A model generated the notes under the pieces. That model was not told where the DNA came from. It saw only the letters and a list, made by a program, of their open reading frames with translations, and did no database searches. A stretch of 5,825 nt of DNA. It comes from Bacteroidota bacterium (GTDB lineage Bacteria > Bacteroidota > Bacteroidia > Cytophagales > Cyclobacteriaceae). This document shows positions 1 through 5,825 of the stretch, one piece after another. The first letter of the stretch is position 1. Each line of letters starts with the position of its first letter. The position numbers were made by a program, and so were the translations under genes. The stretch is taken from assembly GCA_024643595.1 (NCBI GenBank), contig JAHEMS010000245.1:1-5825 (forward strand), in the 5' to 3' direction.

Positions 1-1349
1 GAGTCCATGTCGGAAACACCGGGTAGAATAATCAACTTGTATTTATTGAGCGCATCTTTCAGCTTTGCCAATTGGGTGCTTTCAATGATGTCATACTGGA
101 TATGTGATTCTTTGAGCATAAGTTGGATGCCTCGGTATTCTTGAGCGGCATCACCTCCCGGCCAGTTGCCTGGAGAAAGAACGACTACCTGTGCCGGAGA
201 AATATATTTGCCAAAATAGGCTTCATGATTTTTGTGATACGCATAAATATCATGGATTGCCTGATAATTGCGTTCGTCTTCATAATCCTGAAAATCACCC
301 ATGAGACTAAGGTCAAGTCCGGATCCATTGGCAATGTTCTCATACAACCGAATAGCAATCTCCTCCGGTTCTATGGCATTATAGCGGCTTTGAAATGAAA
401 TCTGTTGAATACTGGCATTACTTACGATGTGATCAGGATATGAATGAATCGTATTACTGACATTATCCGAAGCATTATAGGGCCAGTAGGGCAATGTATT
501 GGTCTGTGACTCGTGACGGATGATATCCACGTATTCATCTAAATACGTGCAGATCGCTATTTGCTTATTTTTGGATTTAACAAGCTTATTGAGCCTTTGC
601 ATGAGATCGTTAATGGTGTATTCTTTAAAGTCGAGGTATTTTTTATAGACCGGATCATTTGTGTTCTCTTCATCCGGAAGATCCATGCCGTGACTGAACT
701 CATTAAATCTTCTCGCGTCATATGGGTTTTGATCTATCCCATGATAAATGCCCAGGTAAGCATTTCGGGTTTGATAACCTGGCATGTTAATGAAAATTCC
801 ATCCACCGGATAAGTGGTGATTACTTCATCTACAATTTTAAAAAGGCATTCCTGTTCATAAGGGGCATTCATGGAAACCACGTACATATCATCATTGATT
901 ATTCTTTCTCCCTTGGGTGAAATGTAAAACCAATCAGGATGCTGGTCAAAAATACTTTTATGGGCGCGGCTGAAGTCAAATCGGACAATTACTTTAATAT
1001 TATTTTCATGACTTTTTTTAATGACATCACCAAGCATATTCGGTGTCATGTATGGATTTGTGTATTGACAATCCAGTTTTGTTGGATAAAATGCCATGAT
1101 GCCGCCCGCATTAATAATTAATGTGTTGGCTGAAAAATAATTCAGGTTGGCAATGAGCGAATCAGCATTTAAGTCGCCCTCATAGGCGGGAAGGTTGGTT
1201 TGAATGACCCTTAGGTTATTGTGTTTCCACCAGGCAATGGAGTCTGGCCAGTCTATACTTTCTTTTTCAGATACGCCTGGATCAATTTTAGAGCATTGAC
1301 TAAAAATGATCAAACTGAAGATCCAACTACCTATTAAAAATTTATTCAT
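1..1349 (-). CDS. Putative glycoside hydrolase-like lipoprotein (GHL6 / beta-galactosidase trimerisation type), 3' end cut off by window
   Basis: The frame is open from the ATG at 1349 to the window edge, giving 449 residues and no stop, so the C-terminus is missing. Residues 1-18 form a hydrophobic signal segment ending FSQC, with Cys19 a possible lipoprotein acylation site. The -1 Gln is not classical, so lipidation and surface or periplasmic location are inferred. Residues about 45-350 look like a TIM-barrel hydrolase of the hypothetical glycosyl hydrolase 6 type. The recognisable blocks, from memory of the family, are INAGGIMAFYPTKL (79-92), VRFDFSRAH (122-130), HPDWFY (137-142), YPVDGIFINMPGYQTR (180-195) and YHGI (202-205). 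Residues 386-449 (QVVVLSPGNWPGG, then YKLIILPGVSD) resemble the start of the amidotransferase-like beta-galactosidase trimerisation domain. Substrate is unknown and the catalytic acids cannot be assigned with confidence. The cysteine cluster that I recall following YHGI in relatives is absent. The upstream region is AT-rich with no clear ribosome binding site. The gene follows the DUF4834-like gene but is separated by a likely terminator, so it is probably its own unit. Confidence 0.72.
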   Translation of the reverse strand, partial: MNKFLIGSWIFSLIIFSQCSKIDPGVSEKESIDWPDSIAWWKHNNLRVIQTNLPAYEGDLNADSLIANLNYFSANTLIINAGGIMAFYPTKLDCQYTNPYMTPNMLGDVIKKSHENNIKVIVRFDFSRAHKSIFDQHPDWFYISPKGERIINDDMYVVSMNAPYEQECLFKIVDEVITTYPVDGIFINMPGYQTRNAYLGIYHGIDQNPYDARRFNEFSHGMDLPDEENTNDPVYKKYLDFKEYTINDLMQRLNKLVKSKNKQIAICTYLDEYVDIIRHESQTNTLPYWPYNASDNVSNTIHSYPDHIVSNASIQQISFQSRYNAIEPEEIAIRLYENIANGSGLDLSLMGDFQDYEDERNYQAIHDIYAYHKNHEAYFGKYISPAQVVVLSPGNWPGGDAAQEYRGIQLMLKESHIQYDIIESTQLAKLKDALNKYKLIILPGVSDMD

Positions 1350-1481
1350 CAACGAATATAATTTTTATTATCGTAGTTTTTCGCACCAAATAAATACCAA
1401 TCTATCCGGTGCTGTAAGGATAAAATTAACATGAAAGATTTTATAAAAGTCTAGTATTCTAAATCAAGGGATATCCTTGTC

Positions 1482-1503
1482 AAAAGGATTAACTAGTTAA
1501 CCC
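1482..1503 (-). terminator. Probable weak Rho-independent terminator after the DUF4834-like gene
   Basis: Read on the minus strand, GGGTTAA CTAG TTAATCC can fold into a seven-pair stem (one G-U pair) with a four-base loop, followed directly by TTTT. It starts eight bases after the stop codon of the small gene at 1512. Its core, TTAACTAGTTAA at 1489-1500, is a perfect 12-base palindrome. The stem is A/T-rich and the T-run short, so it would be weak; a protein-binding palindrome for the downstream gene is an alternative reading. Confidence 0.4.
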
Positions 1504-1511
1504 ATCAGCAA

Positions 1512-1718
1512 CTACTTCACTTCTTCGTAGTCCACATACTCGCCACCCTTGATGTGGCCATCCTTTTTTTCTTTCGTGGAGTCGTTTTGAACAGAGCCTT
1601 GTGGCCTGCGGGTTTGCTGTCGAAATTGTTGGGAGGCAGCCCCTGCTTTAAAAAAGAATCCGCCCACCTTAAAGATCAGGTAGGTAATGATTCCTAAAAT
1701 GAGTAAGAATTTGAACAT
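1512..1718 (-). CDS. DUF4834-like small membrane protein
   Basis: This is a complete 68-residue protein starting at the ATG at 1718 and ending in TAG. Residues about 4-23 are a single hydrophobic segment (FLLILGIITYLIFKVGGFFF) suitable for membrane insertion. It is followed by a charged, Gln/Arg/Lys-rich linker (about 28-57) and an acidic tail, GGEYVDYEEVK, at 58-68. That combination, especially the GGFFF end of the helix and the GEYVDYEEV tail, matches what I recall of the DUF4834 family of Bacteroidota; the function of that family is unknown. No signal peptidase site is evident, so a membrane anchor with a cytoplasmic tail is the simplest topology, inferred from positive charge after the helix. 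It lies 180 bases downstream of carB on the same strand, with a good -7 box between them and a likely terminator after it, suggesting separate transcription or readthrough from carB. No clear Shine-Dalgarno sequence is visible, which is usual for this phylum. Confidence 0.82.
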   Translation of the reverse strand: MFKFLLILGIITYLIFKVGGFFFKAGAASQQFRQQTRRPQGSVQNDSTKEKKDGHIKGGEYVDYEEVK

Positions 1719-1749
1719 GATAGCAAGTGATTGGGGACTAACCTGACTG

Positions 1750-1757
1750 CAAAGTTA
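1750..1757 (-). promoter_or_regulatory. Candidate -7 promoter box (TAACTTTG) for the DUF4834-like gene
   Basis: On the minus strand the sequence TAACTTTG fits the Bacteroidota -7 consensus TAnnTTTG exactly. It ends 31 bases before the ATG at 1718, which would leave a short 5' leader. I do not see a well-placed -33 TTTG: a TTTG occurs only 11 bases upstream, and an ATTG about 26 bases upstream. The call therefore rests on the -7 element and its position alone. Confidence 0.4.
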
Positions 1758-1843
1758 ATGGTTTAAAACAAATCCTATAAGTTCAATTAATATTTACCGA
1801 TTGCGTTTATTAATTCCTTCTTCTATTTTTCCCCTGAATGGTC

Positions 1844-1870
1844 GAAAACACAACGACTATACTTGTTTTC
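1844..1870. repeat. Inverted repeat in the carB 3' flank
   Basis: GAAAACA (1844-1850) and TGTTTTC (1864-1870) are perfect inverted copies separated by 13 bases. The hairpin lies 28 bases beyond the carB stop codon. No T-run follows on either strand, so it is not a standard Rho-independent terminator. It could act as a 3'-end stabilising hairpin, or be chance in AT-rich DNA. Confidence 0.3.
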
Positions 1871-1898
1871 AGCCATTGTCATGAGGCTATAGAACGAT

Positions 1899-4712
1899 CT
1901 ATCGGCTTAGATAGAGATTGCGTTCAGAATAAATATTCATGAAGTAATCATCCATCAAGTCATTAATAAAGTAAATGGCTTCTCCGGTTGATTTCATTTC
2001 AGGTCCAAGTTCTTTATTCACATCCGGGAATTTATTGAATGAGAACACAGGTACTTTTATCGCGTAACCTTTACGTGTAGGATTAAAATTGAAGTCGCCA
2101 ACTTTCTTTTCGCCCAGCATTACTTTGGTAGCATAGTTTACATACGGCTCATCGTAGGCTTTACAAATGAAAGGCACTGTGCGGGAAGCACGAGGGTTAG
2201 CTTCAATAATGTAAACTTTGTCATTCTTTATGGCAAACTGAATGTTGATCAATCCAACGGTTCGTAAAGCGATCGCTATACGTTTTGTGTAGCTTTCGAT
2301 CTGTTTGATGACAAAGTCGCCCAGGTTAAAGGGAGGAAGCACGGCATAAGAATCACCTGAGTGAATGCCTGCCGGTTCGATGTGCTGCATAATTCCAATG
2401 ATGTAGACATCTTCACCATCGCAAATAGCATCCGCCTCTGCTTCAATGGCTCCGTCCAGAAAATGATCGAGCAATACTTTGTTTTCCGGAAGGTGTTTCC
2501 AGATGTCAATGATATGGTTTTCAAGTTCTTTCTCATTGATCACAATCTTCATGCTCTGGCCACCCAATACATAGGAAGGGCGAACCAACAAAGGGAAACC
2601 AATGGTTTTAGAAACCTCCAACGCTTCATCGGCATCTGTGGCGACGCCAAACTCAGGATAGGGAATGTTTAAATCTTTCAATAAGGTTGAGAAACTTCCG
2701 CGATCTTCTGCAAGGTCAAGCGCTTCAAACGAGGTCCCTAAGATTTTTACTCCGTATTTGTGAAGTTTTTCAGCAAGCTTCAAAGCGGTCTGTCCGCCGA
2801 GCTGAACAATTACTCCCTCAGGTTTTTCATGTTGAATAATGTCCCAGATATGTTCCCAGAAGACTGGCTCAAAATATAATTTATCGGCGATGTCAAAATC
2901 TGTTGAAACCGTTTCAGGGTTGCAATTGATCATGATTGCTTCATATCCACATTCTTTGGCTGCCAGGATACCATGCACACAGGAGTAATCAAATTCAATT
3001 CCCTGACCGATGCGATTTGGACCTGAACCAAGCACAATGACTTTCTTTTTGTCGCTTGCTTGCGACTCATTTTCAGTATCGAATGAAGAGTAATAGTAAG
3101 CTGTCTTAGCATCAAATTCAGCCGCGCAGGTATCCACCATTTTATAAACCCGGTTGATGCCCATGGCTCTGCGCTTCTTATGTACTTCGCTTTCTTTGCA
3201 ATCCAGCAGGTGAGCAATCTGGCGGTCAGCATAGCCTTTTTCTTTCGCGGTACGCATGAGCGATGCAGGGATTGTTTCCAGGCGCTGCTTTTCGATTTCT
3301 TTTTCAAGCTGAATTAACTCCCAGATCTGTTCTAAAAACCATTTGTCAATCCGGGTTAGATTCTGAATGGTCTTCATTGAAATGCCAAGTTTCATCGCAT
3401 CGTAAATATGGAAGAGGCGGTTCCAACTTGGATGTTCCAGGCTTTGAAGAAGGTCGGCCTGCTTGGTCATTTCTTTTCCATCAGCACCCAATCCATTCCT
3501 TCTGATCTCAAGGGATTGACATGCTTTCTGCAATGCTTCCTGGAAGTTTCTTCCTATACCCATCACCTCACCCACCGATTTCATTTGCAGGCCAAGTTTA
3601 CGGTCAGCACCTTGAAACTTATCAAAATTCCAGCGCGGGATTTTTACAATCACATAATCGAGTGCAGGCTCAAAATAGGCCGTGGTAGTTCCTGTAATAG
3701 CGTTCCTTAATTCATCTAAGTTGTATCCAATAGCCAGTTTTGCTGCAATCTTGGCAATTGGATAACCAGTGGCTTTTGACGCGAGTGCTGAAGAACGTGA
3801 AACGCGCGGATTAATTTCAATTCCAATGATGTCATCATTATCAGGATTGACCGAAAACTGCACGTTGCAACCTCCTGCAAACTTGCCAATGCCATTCATC
3901 ATTTTAATGGCGAGGTCACGCATTCGCTGATATACGGTATCTGGCAATGTCATGGCGGGGGCCACGGTTATGGAGTCACCGGTATGAATGCCCATCGGAT
4001 CGAAATTTTCGATTGAACAGATGATGATTACATTTCCTAAACCATCACGCAGTAATTCCAATTCATATTCTTTCCAGCCCATGATGCTTTGCTCCACGAG
4101 CACCTCATGTATGGGCGATGCATGTAATCCCCGATTCAATGCGGCATCAAATTCTTCCGGCGTATTGACAAATCCTCCCCCGGTTCCTCCTAATGTAAAT
4201 GAGGGACGAATGACAAGCGGGAATCCTATTTCCTGAGCAATCTCTTTTCCTTCAAGAAATGAAGTTGCGGTTGCGCCTTTACATACACCCACACCCAATT
4301 CCAGCATTTTGAGACGGAATTTTTCCCGATCCTCAGTAGTTTCAATAGCGCCAATATCAACACCAATAATTTTTACGCCATAGTGATCCCAAATGCCTGC
4401 TTTATCACAATCAATGCATAGATTCAAGGCAGTTTGCCCTCCCATGGTTGGCAGTACCGCATCGATATGATGTTTTTCAAGTATTTCGCGAATAGATTTT
4501 TTTTCCAAGGGCAACAAATACACATGATCTGCCGTGACTTTATCAGTCATGATAGTAGCTGGGTTCGAGTTGATCAGAATCACCTCGATACCTTCCTCAC
4601 GCAGCGAACGTGATGCCTGGGAACCGGCATAATCAAATTCACACGCTTGACCTATAATAATGGGGCCGCTACCGATTATGAGTATGGAGCGAATACTGCG
4701 ATCTCTGGGCAT
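1899..4712 (-). CDS. carB: Carbamoyl-phosphate synthase large subunit, form without the C-terminal MGS regulatory domain
   Basis: The product makes carbamoyl phosphate from bicarbonate, two ATP and ammonia delivered by the glutaminase subunit CarA, feeding pyrimidine and arginine synthesis in the cytoplasm. The 937-residue protein begins like E. coli CarB, which supports the ATG at 4712. The first synthetase half (about 1-403) carries GSGPIIIGQACEFDYAGSQA (14-33), PTMGGQTALN (88-97), RPSFTLGGTGGG (169-180), GWKEYELE (212-219) and IEINPRVSRSSALASKATG (298-316). Arg129, Arg169, Glu215, Gln285, Glu299 and Asn301 fall at the same numbers as the ATP- and metal-binding residues of the E. coli enzyme. 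An oligomerisation region (about 404-553) includes NLTRIDKWFL and VDTCAAEF. The second ATP-grasp half shows GSGPNRIGQGIEFDY (562-576), QLGGQTALKLA (637-647), RPSYVLGGQSM (711-721) and IEANPRASRTVPF (836-848). The protein ends 27 residues after STGE (908-911), where E. coli CarB (1073 residues) continues into a regulatory domain of about 135 residues. From memory, many other Bacteroidota CarB proteins are similarly short. carA is not adjacent. Confidence 0.97.
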   Translation of the reverse strand: MPRDRSIRSILIIGSGPIIIGQACEFDYAGSQASRSLREEGIEVILINSNPATIMTDKVTADHVYLLPLEKKSIREILEKHHIDAVLPTMGGQTALNLCIDCDKAGIWDHYGVKIIGVDIGAIETTEDREKFRLKMLELGVGVCKGATATSFLEGKEIAQEIGFPLVIRPSFTLGGTGGGFVNTPEEFDAALNRGLHASPIHEVLVEQSIMGWKEYELELLRDGLGNVIIICSIENFDPMGIHTGDSITVAPAMTLPDTVYQRMRDLAIKMMNGIGKFAGGCNVQFSVNPDNDDIIGIEINPRVSRSSALASKATGYPIAKIAAKLAIGYNLDELRNAITGTTTAYFEPALDYVIVKIPRWNFDKFQGADRKLGLQMKSVGEVMGIGRNFQEALQKACQSLEIRRNGLGADGKEMTKQADLLQSLEHPSWNRLFHIYDAMKLGISMKTIQNLTRIDKWFLEQIWELIQLEKEIEKQRLETIPASLMRTAKEKGYADRQIAHLLDCKESEVHKKRRAMGINRVYKMVDTCAAEFDAKTAYYYSSFDTENESQASDKKKVIVLGSGPNRIGQGIEFDYSCVHGILAAKECGYEAIMINCNPETVSTDFDIADKLYFEPVFWEHIWDIIQHEKPEGVIVQLGGQTALKLAEKLHKYGVKILGTSFEALDLAEDRGSFSTLLKDLNIPYPEFGVATDADEALEVSKTIGFPLLVRPSYVLGGQSMKIVINEKELENHIIDIWKHLPENKVLLDHFLDGAIEAEADAICDGEDVYIIGIMQHIEPAGIHSGDSYAVLPPFNLGDFVIKQIESYTKRIAIALRTVGLINIQFAIKNDKVYIIEANPRASRTVPFICKAYDEPYVNYATKVMLGEKKVGDFNFNPTRKGYAIKVPVFSFNKFPDVNKELGPEMKSTGEAIYFINDLMDDYFMNIYSERNLYLSR

Positions 4713-4741
4713 AGTGGTTGTTTAGGAATGGATAAATCGGG

Positions 4742-4749
4742 CAAAAATA
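4742..4749 (-). promoter_or_regulatory. Candidate -7 promoter box (TATTTTTG) for carB
   Basis: On the minus strand TATTTTTG matches the Bacteroidota TAnnTTTG -7 consensus and ends 29 bases before the carB ATG. The spacing is nearly the same as for the box upstream of the DUF4834-like gene. A clear -33 TTTG is not visible: the nearest similar sequence, TTTAG, is about 24 bases further upstream. No pyrimidine attenuator or leader peptide fits in the roughly 30-base leader. Confidence 0.4.
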
Positions 4750-4823
4750 ATGAGTAATTCAGGATTTAGTGGACTAAATATTACTTTTATTCAGATGGTT
4801 TTTTCAACGCATTTTTTTTAATG

Positions 4824-4831
4824 AACTTTTG
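4824..4831 (+). promoter_or_regulatory. Possible -7 promoter box (AACTTTTG) for the GMC oxidoreductase gene
   Basis: AACTTTTG matches TAnnTTTG at all but the first fixed position and ends 21 bases before the ATG at 4853. It follows an eight-T run at 4812-4819. No convincing -33 element is seen. It lies in the 140-base divergent region shared with carB and is the best candidate on this strand, but weaker than the two minus-strand boxes. Confidence 0.25.
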
Positions 4832-4852
4832 CCTTCAATTAGACAGTCCGGG

Positions 4853-5825
4853 ATGAATCTTAATTTGAAAGCACAAGACCAAAATACCTACGATGCAATC
4901 GTAGTAGGCTCAGGAATTAGCGGGGGGTGGGCAGCCAAACAATTATGCGAAAGCGGACTTAAAGTGCTTCTGCTGGAGCGGGGAAAAAATGTGCAACATC
5001 CGGATTATCCAAAGGCAACGCAGGATCCATGGCAGTTTGATCATCGTGGAAAGCTTACCCAGGATGACCTTGAGCGTTGTCATATTCAATCCAGACATTA
5101 TTCAATAGGGGAAGACAACAAACATTTTTATGTCAATGACCTTGAAAATCCTTATCAGGAGAAAAAGCGATTTGACTGGATTCGTGGCGATGTTGTAGGC
5201 GGACGATCATTGTTGTGGGGTCGCTTGTGCTATCGGTGGAGCGATCTTGATTTTGAAGCCAACAAGCAAGATGGGTTTGGAGTAGACTGGCCAATTCGTT
5301 ACAAAGACATTGCTCCCTGGTATGACTATGTTGAGCAATATATTGGCGTGAGCGGAAAGACTGAAGGCATTCCGCATTTACCTGATGGCAAATTTCAACC
5401 ACCCATGGAGATGAACTGTGTTGAACAGGACTTCAAAACCAAAATAGAATCGAAATTTCCAGACCGAAGGATAACCATTGGCAGAGCAGCCAACCTCACC
5501 TCACCAGTTAAGGGCAGAGGAGTGTGTTTATACCGCAATCAGTGTCATCGGGGATGCCCGTATGGTGCCTATTTCAGCACCAATGCCAGTACAATGCCAG
5601 CAGCCTTTGCGACTGGTAATCTTACGTTGCGACCTCACTCATTGGTGAACCGGGTTTTATACGACGATAAAAAAGGTATTGCCACAGGTGTGGAAATCGT
5701 TGATACAGAAACCAATGAAGTGATTGAGTTTTATTCACGCGTCATTTTTCTGAACGCGGCTACACTGGCCACCGCGTTTATTCTTCTGAACTCAACTTCC
5801 GGTCGATTTCCCAATGGATTAGGTA
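4853..5825 (+). CDS. GMC-family FAD-dependent oxidoreductase, N-terminal 324 residues
   Basis: The frame is open from the ATG at 4853 to the window edge; family members are usually well over 500 residues, so the C-terminal half with the catalytic His region is missing. Residues 14-44 form the FAD-binding Rossmann unit, with GSGISG at 19-24 and Glu42 in LLLERG as the likely ribose-binding acid. GDVVGGRSLLWGR at 112-124 is the second FAD-contact motif of GMC enzymes. DWPIRYKDIAPWYDYVEQYIG (145-165) is also typical. A cysteine triad, C225-x5-C231-x3-C235 followed by PYGAYFSTNAS, resembles the Fe-S region of bacterial FAD glucose dehydrogenase alpha subunits. There is no signal peptide. The nearest recalled relatives are the flavoprotein subunits of membrane sugar or polyol dehydrogenases such as gluconate 2-dehydrogenase, which can be exported together with a small Tat-signal subunit; whether that partner gene lies beyond the window is not visible. 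Substrate is unknown. An in-frame stop at 4775-4777 bounds the upstream extension, and the ATG leaves a normal short lead before the first beta strand. Confidence 0.9.
   Translation, partial: MNLNLKAQDQNTYDAIVVGSGISGGWAAKQLCESGLKVLLLERGKNVQHPDYPKATQDPWQFDHRGKLTQDDLERCHIQSRHYSIGEDNKHFYVNDLENPYQEKKRFDWIRGDVVGGRSLLWGRLCYRWSDLDFEANKQDGFGVDWPIRYKDIAPWYDYVEQYIGVSGKTEGIPHLPDGKFQPPMEMNCVEQDFKTKIESKFPDRRITIGRAANLTSPVKGRGVCLYRNQCHRGCPYGAYFSTNASTMPAAFATGNLTLRPHSLVNRVLYDDKKGIATGVEIVDTETNEVIEFYSRVIFLNAATLATAFILLNSTSGRFPNGLG

Noticed and set aside
123..1121. Plus-strand open frames at 123-398, 561-920 and 939-1121
   Set aside because: They overlap the continuous 449-codon minus-strand frame that has recognisable hydrolase motifs; the plus-strand products are hydrophobic and featureless.
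1387..1394. TTTATTTG on the minus strand as a promoter for the glycoside hydrolase-like gene
   Set aside because: It matches TAnnTTTG at seven of eight positions counting the free ones and lies 37 bases before the ATG, but there is no -33 element and such AT-rich matches are common by chance.
1465..1479. CAAGG-GATAT-CCTTG small hairpin
   Set aside because: It has only a five-base stem and no T-run; too weak to call beside the better hairpin at 1482-1503.
1719..1898. Remnant of a lost CarB C-terminal domain
   Set aside because: The stretch is AT-rich and shows no residues resembling the MGS domain, and it is too short to hold it.
2361..2672. Plus-strand open frame of 103 codons inside carB, and similar frames at 3263-3505, 3408-3710 and 3988-4236
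   Set aside because: They lie antisense to a well-conserved carB reading frame, have no family-like motifs, and are expected by chance opposite a long coding region.
2930..3307. Minus-strand open frame of 125 codons, and another at 2276-2536
   Set aside because: Both are in another frame of carB itself; the carB frame shows unbroken family motifs through the same bases.
5133..5402. Minus-strand open frame of 89 codons
   Set aside because: It is opposite the GMC oxidoreductase frame, which carries clear FAD motifs on both sides of this stretch.

Overview
The window reads as an ordinary chromosomal stretch of a member of the Bacteroidota, probably a Cytophagales-type bacterium. Three things point there: a carbamoyl-phosphate synthase large subunit that stops before the C-terminal regulatory domain, a DUF4834-type small membrane protein, and start regions without a clear Shine-Dalgarno sequence but with TAnnTTTG-like -7 boxes. 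The taxonomic call is an inference from these features; no marker gene is present.

Layout. Bases 1-1349 (minus) hold the first 449 residues of a putative lipoprotein of the hypothetical glycosyl hydrolase 6 / beta-galactosidase-trimerisation type; its 3' end lies outside the window. Bases 1350-1511 are intergenic and contain a short hairpin followed by a T-run, a likely terminator for the next gene. Bases 1512-1718 (minus) encode a 68-residue DUF4834-like membrane protein with a probable promoter of its own. Bases 1899-4712 (minus) encode complete carB. Bases 4713-4852 are a divergent promoter region. From 4853 to the right edge (plus) runs the first 324 residues of a GMC-family FAD oxidoreductase.

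The genes do not look like one functional system. carB supplies carbamoyl phosphate for pyrimidine and arginine synthesis, and its partner carA is not adjacent. The glycoside hydrolase-like lipoprotein and the GMC dehydrogenase are both plausible sugar or polyol metabolism proteins but are separated and transcribed in opposite directions. I found no CRISPR array, tRNA, rRNA, insertion sequence or defence-type cassette. The points most worth a second look are the domain-truncated CarB, a cysteine triad in the GMC protein that may bind an Fe-S cluster, and the loss of a cysteine cluster in the glycoside hydrolase-like protein.
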